Shown: positions 7,327-16,058 of the stretch, one piece after another | Numbering within the stretch: the stretch's first letter is position 1 | Layout of the letters: each line of letters starts with the position of its first letter | Assembly (NCBI GenBank): GCA_002361625.1 | Contig: DETL01000016.1 | Location: forward strand, 3,815 to 34,173 | From: Bacteroidales bacterium UBA3289 | Lineage (GTDB): Bacteria; Bacteroidota; Bacteroidia; Bacteroidales; UBA932 | DNA length: 30,359 nucleotides | Direction of reading: 5' to 3' | Translations under genes and position numbers: made by a program | Notes under the pieces: model-generated | Database searches by the model: none | The model's input: the letters and a program-made list of their open reading frames with translations, nothing else | Told to the model about the DNA's origin: nothing

Positions 7327-8409
7327 TTACCGGGGCATATAGTCTTCATCCCTTTCCTCGTGCTGCACCGGAGCGGGCTTTTCCTCCGTCTGCTCCGCCG
7401 TGGCCGCTTCCTCCTCCACTTCGCTCTGGTAGGTGGATGTCACAAAGCGGACGGCCTGCGGAAGGACGGTCGCATTGTCTTCGGGCGTCGCGACGTATTT
7501 CGCGAATTTCACGAAATCGGCACGTTCGAAAAGGGTTTTCATCTCTTCATAGAGGTCCGCCGGGATATCGGTCTTCCGCAGATCCTGGAAGATCTCGGCG
7601 GTCGTCATCTCCATCGCGCCCACGCCATAGCGGGCGACGATATATTCGCGGAGGGCGTCCGTAACGCCGGAGTAGAACAGCTTCTGCTTCTCCGGAGCCC
7701 AGTACTTGTCTCCGCGCCACTTGTCCAGCTTCCGGAGCGCCGTGATATGGGCCGGTTCCCGGAAAGCGGGTCCCTCGGCGGCACGACGCCGGCTGCGGAG
7801 CCAGGCGACGAGACCGACGACCAGGAGCGCCAGACACCAGAAGCCGAGCAGCCAGGGCAGAACCTCCCGGACGGTAAGCGGATAGCCTGCCTGGGGCCGG
7901 ATGTCATGCGGCACGAAGGTGGCCGTATCGACCGGCATGGTGAATACCTGGATCTTCTGGGGCTCGAACCGGAGCGTGTCCACGGTTCCGTCCGCACCGA
8001 TCCGCTGGACGAAAAGGGGCGGCAGTTCGTACTCCCCTTCCTCGAAAGGCTGGATCGCGATCTGCGCGCGGATATCCAGGAGCCGGGAATTCGTAGCCCG
8101 GATCTTCTGGACCTTTACGGTGTCGATCTGCCACATGGGCAGGGCCAGGACATCCTGCATGAAGGGATTCGCGACCTCGGGAAACGCCAGGACGGTGCTG
8201 TCCGGGACATTCGTCAGCTCGAAACCATAGAGCAGGCGGTCGGCGACCAGGATGGAGTCGCGCGGGGTGACGGGACGCAGGAACGAGCCTTCCTTCAGGA
8301 TCACCCGGCCTCCGGTCCCCGCGGCGGTCGTGTCCTGCCACGACTCCTGGGCCGAAGCCGCAAGGGCGGTCAGGAGCAGGGCCGATATGAGCAAACACCT
8401 TTTCATCAT
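7327..8409 (-). CDS. Membrane-anchored BatD/DUF4381-like protein of the Bat operon
   Basis: A 360-residue protein with a signal peptide (MMKRCLLISALLLTALAASAQ), a periplasmic beta-rich region, and a single membrane helix at about residues 184-205 (VLPWLLGFWCLALLVVGLVAWL). A basic patch and a cytoplasmic helical domain follow, containing KYWAPEKQKLFYSGVTDALREYI. The tail is acidic and Glu/Ala-rich. The layout (beta-sandwich, one helix, cytoplasmic helical part) resembles BatD and the DUF4381-type proteins found between DUF58 and VWA genes in other bacteria, and its position here is the same. ATG 8409 overlaps the DUF58 stop (ATGA); ATG 8406 is an alternative. I assign it by context and layout, not by a specific motif. 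Confidence 0.75.
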   Translation of the reverse strand: MMKRCLLISALLLTALAASAQESWQDTTAAGTGGRVILKEGSFLRPVTPRDSILVADRLLYGFELTNVPDSTVLAFPEVANPFMQDVLALPMWQIDTVKVQKIRATNSRLLDIRAQIAIQPFEEGEYELPPLFVQRIGADGTVDTLRFEPQKIQVFTMPVDTATFVPHDIRPQAGYPLTVREVLPWLLGFWCLALLVVGLVAWLRSRRRAAEGPAFREPAHITALRKLDKWRGDKYWAPEKQKLFYSGVTDALREYIVARYGVGAMEMTTAEIFQDLRKTDIPADLYEEMKTLFERADFVKFAKYVATPEDNATVLPQAVRFVTSTYQSEVEEEAATAEQTEEKPAPVQHEERDEDYMPR

Positions 8410-9287
8410 CTTTTGTGGAAAAGGGCCATCAGATTCTTGACATAATCCTCCCCCGTCGCCGTGTCCACGCTGTCCACCTGATAGCGGTTGAACAGTTTCC
8501 CGGCCGCCTCGTTGGCATTCCGGAACCAGTTCTCGTACGCAGCCCGGGTGGCTCGGGAAGAGGTATTGACCCAGGCGGAGCGTCCGGTCTCGGAGTCCTT
8601 CACATGCACGAGGCCGACATCCGGAATGGACCGCTCCCGCGGGTCGTACACCCGGACGACGGAGACATCGTGCCGGTTCACCGCCACTTTCAGCGCATCC
8701 TCATAACGCGGGGCGCCGGAAGCATCGACATCCAGCATGTCGCTGAGGACGAAGGCGGTGCAGCGGCGTTTGATGGCATTGGTCAGGTAACGGAGGGCTT
8801 CGCCGATGTCCGTTCCGTCGTGTTCGGGGGTGTATTCCAGGATTTCGCGGATGATGTGGAGGAGATGGCTGCGTCCTTTCTTGGGCGGAATGAATTTCTC
8901 GACCCGGTCGCTGAAGAACAGGGCGCCTACCTTGTCGTTGTTGAGCATCGCGGAGAAGGCCAGCGTAGCGGCGATCTCGGCCACCAGCTCCCGTTTGGTC
9001 TCGCCCGCCGTTCCGAACAGGCCGGACCGGCTGATGTCGATGAGGAGGACGACCGTCAGTTCCCGCTCTTCCTCGAACACCTTCACGTAAGGAGCGCTCA
9101 TCCTGGCGGTTACGTTCCAGTCCATGTTCCGCACATCGTCCCCGTACTGGTACTCCCGGACTTCGCTGAAGGCCATGCCGCGGCCCTTGAAGGCCGAATG
9201 GTACTCGCCGGCGAAAATCTGGTGCGAGAGTGCCTTGGTCTTGATCTCGATCTTGCGGACCCGCTTGAGAAGCTCCTGGGGTGTCAT
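8406..9287 (-). CDS. DUF58 domain protein
   Basis: A 293-residue cytoplasmic protein of the DUF58 family, typically encoded next to a MoxR ATPase. The family signature is clear: GEYHSAFKGRGMAFSEVREY at about 28-47, then GDDVRNMDWNVTAR at 49-62. It is followed by a VWA-like fold with LLIDISRSG, whose Asp84, Ser86 and Ser88 form a MIDAS-type triad. A later FVLSDMLD strand fits the same fold. It has no signal peptide and no obvious membrane helix. It starts three bases after the moxR stop and overlaps the next gene. MoxR and DUF58/VWA pairs are thought to act as a chaperone-like module; the substrate here is unknown. Confidence 0.9.
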   Translation of the reverse strand: MTPQELLKRVRKIEIKTKALSHQIFAGEYHSAFKGRGMAFSEVREYQYGDDVRNMDWNVTARMSAPYVKVFEEERELTVVLLIDISRSGLFGTAGETKRELVAEIAATLAFSAMLNNDKVGALFFSDRVEKFIPPKKGRSHLLHIIREILEYTPEHDGTDIGEALRYLTNAIKRRCTAFVLSDMLDVDASGAPRYEDALKVAVNRHDVSVVRVYDPRERSIPDVGLVHVKDSETGRSAWVNTSSRATRAAYENWFRNANEAAGKLFNRYQVDSVDTATGEDYVKNLMALFHKR

Positions 9288-9290
9288 GGC

Positions 9291-10269
<979 letters not shown>

Positions 10270-10283
<14 letters not shown>

Positions 10284-10300
10284 ATAAATTGTTACATTTG
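10270..10300 (+). promoter_or_regulatory. Bacteroidetes-type promoter for truA, possibly leaderless
   Basis: The -7 box TACATTTG (10293-10300) matches TAnnTTTG exactly. A TTTA at 10270-10273 stands 19 bases upstream, in the place of the -33 TTTG (one mismatch). The ATG of truA is only three bases beyond the -7 box, so the transcript may start at or next to the start codon. Confidence 0.55.
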
Positions 10301-10303
10301 CAC

Positions 10304-11212
10304 ATGCGTTATATCCTCAGCCTCTCCTACGACGGTTCCGCCTTCTGCGGCTGGCAGATCCAGCCCTCCTCCCCTTCCGTCCAGCAGTGCCTGGAAGAAG
10401 CGCTCGGGAAGCTTTGCGGCGGTGTCATCTCTGTCACAGGCGCCGGCCGCACTGACACGGGTGTCCACGCGGCCGGGTATGTCGCCCACTTCGACCTGAC
10501 AGGCTCCCTTCCCTTCGAGGCATCCGATTTTTGCTACAAATTAAATGCCATTTTACCCCGTTCCATCGTGGTTCACGGGGTATTTCCGGCATCCGACGAT
10601 TTCCACGCCCGCTTCAGCGCCACGCAGCGTTCCTATACCTATTTCATCCATCGGAAGAAAGACCCTTTCGTGGCCGCCTATTCCTGGCAGTGCGGCTTCC
10701 CGGGCCTGGATTTCGACGCCATGAACGCCGCCTGCCCCTACCTCCTGGGCACCCACGACTTCTCGTGCTTCGAAAAGACCGGCGGTGCCAACAAAACCTC
10801 CCTCTGCACCGTCACCGAAGCCTTTTGGGCTCCTTACGTTCCAACACACGTATCCTTGATGTGTTATGGACGGGCGGAGGAGGAGGGTGTTATTCCGGAA
10901 ACCTCTGGCCACCCTCGGCCAGATAAGAGGGAGGGGCCCATCGCTTGCGATGGGAGGGGCCGGAGCGAAGCGGAGGCGGTTTCCGGAATAATACCCTCCT
11001 CCGGAGAAAACCCGCCCTATTGGTATTTCCGCGTGAGTGCGGACCGGTTCCTGAGGAATATGGTCCGGGCGATCGTGGGGACGCTGATCGAGGTGGGGCG
11101 CGGGAAGCACGACCCGGCCTGGGTGAAGGAACTCATCGAAACGGGGAGCCGGGGGGATGCCGGCGAGTCCGTGCCCGGACATGCGCTGTTCCTGAGCAAA
11201 GTCCGGTATTAA
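10304..11212 (+). CDS. truA: tRNA pseudouridine synthase A with in-frame insertion
   Basis: TruA converts uridines 38-40 in the tRNA anticodon arm to pseudouridine. I chose ATG 10304 because MRYILSLSYDGSAFCGWQ is the conserved N-terminus; ATG 10289 lies before the -7 promoter box. The catalytic aspartate is Asp51 in GAGRTDTGVHA. The C-terminal core ADRFLRNMVRAIVGTLIEVGRG is intact. At 302 residues it is longer than usual (about 250). The excess is a stretch of roughly 45-55 residues between FWAPY (173-178) and YWYFRVSADRF (239-249). This stretch is rich in Glu, Gly, Arg and Pro, includes codons rare in neighbouring genes (AGG, GGG), and coincides with a palindromic DNA element. The frame stays open, so the enzyme is probably functional with a surface loop. 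Confidence 0.93.
   Translation: MRYILSLSYDGSAFCGWQIQPSSPSVQQCLEEALGKLCGGVISVTGAGRTDTGVHAAGYVAHFDLTGSLPFEASDFCYKLNAILPRSIVVHGVFPASDDFHARFSATQRSYTYFIHRKKDPFVAAYSWQCGFPGLDFDAMNAACPYLLGTHDFSCFEKTGGANKTSLCTVTEAFWAPYVPTHVSLMCYGRAEEEGVIPETSGHPRPDKREGPIACDGRGRSEAEAVSGIIPSSGENPPYWYFRVSADRFLRNMVRAIVGTLIEVGRGKHDPAWVKELIETGSRGDAGESVPGHALFLSKVRY
10879..11002. repeat. Palindromic multi-hairpin element inserted inside truA
   Basis: The outer arms at 10879-10903 and 10978-11002 are inverted copies of 25 bases with one difference (a possible G-U pair at 10889/10992). Inside are two more perfect hairpins: TCTGGCC/GGCCAGA (10904-10910 with 10917-10923, loop ACCCTC) and CCCATCG/CGATGGG (10937-10943 with 10948-10954, loop CTTG). 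Folded as RNA or single-stranded DNA it is a long stem carrying two side hairpins, like a small cloverleaf. It encodes about residues 192-233 of TruA in frame. I saw no second copy in this window. It resembles in concept the Rickettsia palindromic elements, which also insert in frame into genes; a relationship is not implied. Confidence 0.85.
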
Positions 11213-11223
11213 AATATTCTTCG

Positions 11224-11231
11224 TATATTTG
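11224..11231 (+). promoter_or_regulatory. -7 promoter box for the putative porin
   Basis: TATATTTG matches TAnnTTTG exactly and ends eight bases before the ATG at 11240. I could not find a TTTG at the -33 spacing. It lies in the 27-base AT-rich gap after truA and suggests a very short leader. Confidence 0.5.
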
Positions 11232-11239
11232 CAGGTTAC

Positions 11240-13918
11240 ATGAAAAACCTGTGGTCCGAAATACTCGTGCCGGTGGTCGTGGCCGGGCTTACGATGGCGG
11301 GCACCGTCGGGGTGGAAGCAACCCGGACGGTCCGCCCGGAGAGCCGGTTCCATCTCCTGCACGTGCTGCAGCTGGACACCCTCCAGCGGGATTCGGTCCT
11401 GCCGGATACGACGAAAAAGACCGCCCCGGCCCGAAAGGATACCGCCCGGATGGCGGACACCGAAGAAGACTTCGACTTTTTCGGCGAAAACGCCGCGGCC
11501 GATACGACGCCCCGCATCTTCGCGCGCGACACCATGAAGGTGCCGGACAGCCTCAAACGGACCGACCCCTTCCTCTATAAATGGTATGTAGCCACCCGGG
11601 ATTCCTTCACGCACCGGCTGGTCGTCGATTCCCTGAAGGCCGCCGGCGACAGCCTGGACTGGCCCGTCATCGACTCCCTGTACCTCGCGGATTCCACGGC
11701 CGTCGCCCAGGAGAAGTTCCGCATCTGGTATGCCGGCCTGTCCAAGGCGGAGCGCAAGAAATACGACTACGAGCAGAAGCTCCCCGCCATCCTCCGGCGC
11801 CAGGATTCCATCCAGCAGGTGAAGGACAGCCTCAAGCACATCAAGGACAGCATCCGGGAAAACACCCCGCGCATCCTCGAGACGGCATTCCTGCCGGACA
11901 GTCTCTACTACAAGCGCCTCGTCGCCTGGAAGCACGACCGGTACTTCAACCGGGTGGAGGTCATGGACTGGGACACCACGTTCAACTACCATTTCCACGA
12001 CTATCCCTACCTGAAGGAGGACATCGGCGGAACGACCCTCGGCCCGACCGGGACGGCCGTGCAGTCCTACAGTTTCTTCAAGCGGACGGACCCGTCGTCC
12101 ACGGTGAGTTACTACGCCCCCTATGAGAGCTGGACCTACGACGCCTCCTCCATCCCGATGTTCAACACGAAGACCCCGTACACGGAACTTTCCTATGCGG
12201 GAAACCTCCTGAACTCCGAGACCCAGTCCAACGACGACATCCGGATCTTCACGACCCAGAACATCCTTCCCTCCCTGAACATCGCCCTTGAATTCAAGAC
12301 CTACGGCGGCGCCGGCATCCTCAAGAACCAGAAAGGGCGGAACAAGACGGCCTATGCCACCGGCAACTATATCGGCAAGAAATACCTCCTGCACGCCGGC
12401 CTGATCTGGAATTCCATCGACCGGGCGGAGAACGGCGGCATCCTGGACAATTCGATGGTCCGGGATACGACCGTGGACGTGCGCGAAATCGACGTAGCCC
12501 TGTCGTCGGCCAGCAACAAGTACTCCAAACGGACGGTCTTCCTGGACCAGACCTACCGCATTCCCTTCTCCTTCATCGAGAACTGGAAACACCGCGGGGA
12601 TACCTCCTGGGTACGGAAAGACACGCTGGACAAGGACCTGACCTCCGCCTTCATCGGCACCGAAAGCGAATGGAGCGTGTACAACAAGATGTACAAGGAC
12701 GAGGTGGGATCCTCGGACCTCGCCGGCCGGGCCTTCTACAACGACCAGTTCTACATCAATCCGTCGAAGAGCGCGGACTCGCTCCATACCGTCCGGCTGG
12801 ACAACCGGGTGTTCCTGCGGTTCCAGCCCTGGCATGAGGACGCGGTGGTCTCCAAGGTGGAAGGCGGTATCGGCGACCGTTATCAGACCTTCTACCGCAT
12901 GCAGCCCGGCAGCTATCTGCGGAAGCCCGATCCGGTCAAGTGGAATTCGGTCTATGCCTATGCGGGCGCGGAAGGACGGCTGAGCCGCTACCTGGACTGG
13001 GACGCCCTCGGAAAGATCAATTTCGCCGGTACGGAGGCCGGTGATTTCCTGCTGGCCGCGAATGCCCGGCTGAGCGTGTTCCCGTTCCACCGCCAGCCCA
13101 AGAGTCCCATCAGTATCACAGGCCGGTTCGAGACTTCGCTGAAGGAACCGGATTTCTACGAGCAGCATCTGTACGCGAACCACTTCAAGTGGGACAACGA
13201 CTTCTCCAAGACCTCCACGACCAAGGTCGAGGCCGCCCTGGACATTCCCCGCTGGCGCTTGCATGCATCGGCCGGCTATGCCCTGCTGGCCGGCAACATC
13301 TACTACGACACCCTGGGCGTCGTCCGCCAGAATGCGGAAGCGATGAGCATCCTGACCGCCGCCCTGAGGAAGGACTTCAAGCTGGGCATCCTGCGCCTGG
13401 ACAACCGGGCCCTCTTCCAGCTCTCCTCCAAGCCGGATGTCGTTCCGCTCCCCAAACTGGTCCTCAACCTCCGCTGGTATCTCCAGTTCCCGATCGTCCG
13501 GGAGGACGTCCTGCAGATGCAGGTGGGCGTGGACGCCCGTTACAACACCAAATGGTACGCCCCGGGATTCAATCCCGTCACCGGCACGTTCTACAACCAG
13601 CGGGAAGAGGAATATGGCGCCTGCCCGTACTTCGACGCATTCATCAACATGCAGTGGAAGCAGGCGTGCATCTTTATCAAGATGGAGAATGCCGGACAGG
13701 GCTGGCCCAACAAGGATCACGATTATTTCAGCGCACATCATTACATCCATCCGGCACGCATCTTCAAGGTGGGCATCTACTGGCCGTTCTACCCGAGTCT
13801 CGGCAGCAACCGGAAGATGTCCGAACGGGCCAGTTCCGGCCTGGGCGGCGGAGGCGGCAGCAGCGGCGGGGGCGGCGGACTCCGCGGCGGCCTGGGCAAC
13901 ATGATGGGCGGCCGTTGA
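11240..13918 (+). CDS. Bacteroidetes putative porin (outer-membrane beta-barrel)
   Basis: An 892-residue exported protein with an N-terminal hydrophobic segment (about 9-27). A Ser/Asp/Lys/Arg-rich region full of DSL and DTT steps covers about 45-215. A long series of amphipathic, aromatic-rich beta-strands follows, of the type seen in the Bacteroidetes 'putative porin' family (PF14121-like). Typical segments are TYRIPFSFIENWKHRGDTS and NIALEFKTYGGAGILKNQKGRN. The last apparent strand (PARIFKVGIYWPFYP) is followed by an unusual 33-residue Gly/Ser-rich tail (860-892). The protein is expected in the outer membrane; its cargo is unknown. It shares strand and closeness with truA and with the transglycosylase that begins six bases after its stop. 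Confidence 0.82.
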   Translation: MKNLWSEILVPVVVAGLTMAGTVGVEATRTVRPESRFHLLHVLQLDTLQRDSVLPDTTKKTAPARKDTARMADTEEDFDFFGENAAADTTPRIFARDTMKVPDSLKRTDPFLYKWYVATRDSFTHRLVVDSLKAAGDSLDWPVIDSLYLADSTAVAQEKFRIWYAGLSKAERKKYDYEQKLPAILRRQDSIQQVKDSLKHIKDSIRENTPRILETAFLPDSLYYKRLVAWKHDRYFNRVEVMDWDTTFNYHFHDYPYLKEDIGGTTLGPTGTAVQSYSFFKRTDPSSTVSYYAPYESWTYDASSIPMFNTKTPYTELSYAGNLLNSETQSNDDIRIFTTQNILPSLNIALEFKTYGGAGILKNQKGRNKTAYATGNYIGKKYLLHAGLIWNSIDRAENGGILDNSMVRDTTVDVREIDVALSSASNKYSKRTVFLDQTYRIPFSFIENWKHRGDTSWVRKDTLDKDLTSAFIGTESEWSVYNKMYKDEVGSSDLAGRAFYNDQFYINPSKSADSLHTVRLDNRVFLRFQPWHEDAVVSKVEGGIGDRYQTFYRMQPGSYLRKPDPVKWNSVYAYAGAEGRLSRYLDWDALGKINFAGTEAGDFLLAANARLSVFPFHRQPKSPISITGRFETSLKEPDFYEQHLYANHFKWDNDFSKTSTTKVEAALDIPRWRLHASAGYALLAGNIYYDTLGVVRQNAEAMSILTAALRKDFKLGILRLDNRALFQLSSKPDVVPLPKLVLNLRWYLQFPIVREDVLQMQVGVDARYNTKWYAPGFNPVTGTFYNQREEEYGACPYFDAFINMQWKQACIFIKMENAGQGWPNKDHDYFSAHHYIHPARIFKVGIYWPFYPSLGSNRKMSERASSGLGGGGGSSGGGGGLRGGLGNMMGGR

Positions 13919-13924
13919 CATCCC

Positions 13925-14893
13925 ATGAATCCTACGCTCCGTAAATATCTGATCGTCACCGTTACGACCCTTGCCGTGGCCGTGTGTCTTCCCCTGACGA
14001 CCCGGAAGACGGAGATGGGGCACCCACCGGTGAAGCTTCGCTGCGTCATCGACCTCAAAGGGGAACCGGTGCGGGGCTTGACGGTGGGCATGAACAAGAT
14101 CATCCTCCGCGAATTCGCCGACGACCATGGGCTGGACATCGAATTCATCACCCCTGCCGATACGTCCAACTACCTGGATTCCCTGCAGGACGAGACGGTG
14201 GACCTGCTGGTGATGTTCCGGGCCGACAGTCTCCACCGGGACGGTTTCATCAGTACGCTCCCCTACCGGGACAGCACCGTCTGGGTCGTCCGGGACGACC
14301 GGAGGGATGCGGTACGCCGGCTCAACGCCTGGATATCGGCGATGGAACAGGGCGGCGGCATCCGGAAAATCGGCCGGACCTATCTCCGCCGCGTGGGCAG
14401 CAGCCTGACCTCCATCAGCCCATATGACGACCTGGTCAAGAAGAACGCCCGGGAGATGGGCTGGGACTGGCGCCTCCTTTCCGCCATGATCTACCACGAG
14501 TCCAAGTTCATCAACGAATCCTGCTCCGCGCGGGGCGCCGTGGGCCTCATGCAGATCCATAACGTGCAGTACAGCGTGGACACGCTCCTGGACCCGGCAG
14601 TGAACATTTCCATCGGCACGAAATACCTGACCTACCTGTCCGACTTCTTTGCCGAACACGGCGCCGACTCCCTGGAGCGCCTGAAATTCGCCCTGGCGGC
14701 CTACAATGCCGGCGAAGGGAACATTCTCAAATGCATCCGGACGGCCGAAGAGCTGGATGTCGATCCCACCCGGTGGGACAACATCGTCGGAATCATGCCG
14801 GAAGTGCCCGGCTTCAGCGGAAAACAGACCATCGCCTACGTGCGCGAAGTCCTGAATACGTACGAAGAATACGCGGAAGTCTATCCGCGGTAG
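13925..14893 (+). CDS. MltF-like membrane-bound lytic murein transglycosylase
   Basis: A 322-residue protein with an N-terminal membrane or signal segment (about 8-23). A substrate-binding-protein-like (SBP_bac_3) region lies at about 38-140, and a C-terminal SLT lysozyme-like domain at about 165-300. The SLT hallmarks are present: catalytic Glu192 in YHESKF, GAVGLMQI at 204-211, and ALAAYNAGEGN further on. This is the MltF domain order, but the N-terminal part is short. The enzyme cleaves glycan strands of peptidoglycan to 1,6-anhydro products in the periplasm. It follows the porin gene by six bases and is probably cotranscribed with it. Its TAG stop directly abuts the stop of the convergent permease gene. 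Confidence 0.88.
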   Translation: MNPTLRKYLIVTVTTLAVAVCLPLTTRKTEMGHPPVKLRCVIDLKGEPVRGLTVGMNKIILREFADDHGLDIEFITPADTSNYLDSLQDETVDLLVMFRADSLHRDGFISTLPYRDSTVWVVRDDRRDAVRRLNAWISAMEQGGGIRKIGRTYLRRVGSSLTSISPYDDLVKKNAREMGWDWRLLSAMIYHESKFINESCSARGAVGLMQIHNVQYSVDTLLDPAVNISIGTKYLTYLSDFFAEHGADSLERLKFALAAYNAGEGNILKCIRTAEELDVDPTRWDNIVGIMPEVPGFSGKQTIAYVREVLNTYEEYAEVYPR

Positions 14894-16054
14894 CTATTCC
14901 GCTCTGACGGAAACAGCCGGATCCACCCGCGCGATGAAGAGCGTCGGGATGAGAAGGAGCAGCATGATGGCAATGAAAGCCACCGCATCGGCTGCAAGGA
15001 TCCAGGGAAAATTGATGTGCACCGGAACGAAGGAGACGAAATAGTTCGCCGGGTCCAGTTTCAGGAAATGGGTCGTCTGCTGGAGGAGGCAGAGAAGAAG
15101 GCCCAGCACGTTTCCCACCAGCATTCCTTTCAGCACCACGGCCCCCGCTACGCGGAGGAAAACCCGTCCGATGGCCCGGTCGCCCATGCCCAGGGTCTTG
15201 AGGGTGCCGATGGTGGCGATGTTCCGGAACAGGACGATGAGAAGGCCGGAAACCATGTTGAACCCAGCGACGACGATCATCAGGATCAGGATGACCAGCA
15301 CATTGAAATCAAGCAGGTCCAGCCAGTCGAAAAGCTGCGGGTAGGTCCGTACCGAGGAGGTGGCCACGAGATCTTCCTCCACCTCGTCCCCGCTCAGGAG
15401 CAGCCGCATGCCGATCGCGTCGGTCAGGTCGTTGACCGCCAGGTTGGACCGGTAACCGGGCGTCACCGTCACTTCCAGGGCCGAGGCCTCCTCCCCGCTC
15501 CAGCCGTTCAGACGCTGGATGTCGGACAGATTGGCATAGACGACGAGATTGTCGTCCATCTCCAGCATGTCCCGATGGACTTCCGTCACATGGAACTTGC
15601 GGACCCGGACCTTCTCTCCGATGAAATAGGTCGTCATGTCATCCCCTTCCTTGAGGCCGGTGATGGCCGAGAGGCGGGTGGGGATGGAGACGCACAGACT
15701 GGAGTCGGGGCGGTCCGGAAGGCCCTTCACCAGCACGCCGTGGATGACATCGCCGCTGCGGACGATGCCCGCCCGGACGGCGACCGGACGGATGGATTCC
15801 ACCCCCGGGAAGCCCAGGATGGCCTCCTCCGAGGCCAGGTGGACGGGGATCGGCGCCTGCTCGGCCGCCACGGCGGATGAGCGGGAGATGTGCACGTCCC
15901 CGGTCAGGGTGGAGACGCCGTCCCGGACGGAATGACGGAATCCGGACGAGACGGCGACGGCCACGATGATAACGAGGAAACTCACGGCGATGGATGCCGC
16001 CGCGAGTTTCCCCTGAAACTTGAGTTTCCGCGCTATGAAGCGGTCGGGAGACAT
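14894..16054 (-). CDS. LolC/LolE-type ABC transporter permease (FtsX-like)
   Basis: An inner-membrane permease of the lipoprotein-release type, 386 residues from ATG 16054. That start gives the family N-terminus RFIARKLKFQGKLAAASIAVSFLVIIVAVAV; a longer frame from 16129 would overlap the upstream peptidase. One N-terminal membrane helix is followed by a large periplasmic MacB-like domain. Three C-terminal helices make the FtsX domain, with GFNMVSGLLIVLFRNIATIGTLKTLGM at its core. The protein would act with a LolD-type ATPase, not encoded here, to extract lipoproteins from the inner membrane. The gene starts four bases after the M13 peptidase stop, suggesting cotranscription. Assignment to the Lol type rather than another FtsX-like permease rests on layout. 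Confidence 0.85.
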   Translation of the reverse strand: MSPDRFIARKLKFQGKLAAASIAVSFLVIIVAVAVSSGFRHSVRDGVSTLTGDVHISRSSAVAAEQAPIPVHLASEEAILGFPGVESIRPVAVRAGIVRSGDVIHGVLVKGLPDRPDSSLCVSIPTRLSAITGLKEGDDMTTYFIGEKVRVRKFHVTEVHRDMLEMDDNLVVYANLSDIQRLNGWSGEEASALEVTVTPGYRSNLAVNDLTDAIGMRLLLSGDEVEEDLVATSSVRTYPQLFDWLDLLDFNVLVILILMIVVAGFNMVSGLLIVLFRNIATIGTLKTLGMGDRAIGRVFLRVAGAVVLKGMLVGNVLGLLLCLLQQTTHFLKLDPANYFVSFVPVHINFPWILAADAVAFIAIMLLLLIPTLFIARVDPAVSVRAE

Positions 16055-16058
16055 CCGG

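Noticed and set aside
10840..11020. truA as a pseudogene broken by insertion
   Set aside because: The frame runs through without a stop or frameshift, and both the catalytic and C-terminal motifs are intact.
10553..14659. A 1368-codon open frame on the minus strand opposite truA, the porin and the transglycosylase
   Set aside because: It is antisense to three well-recognised genes, has no domain I know and is Arg/Gly/His/Asp-rich as expected from GC-rich antisense. The codon bias of the real genes simply removes stops from this frame.
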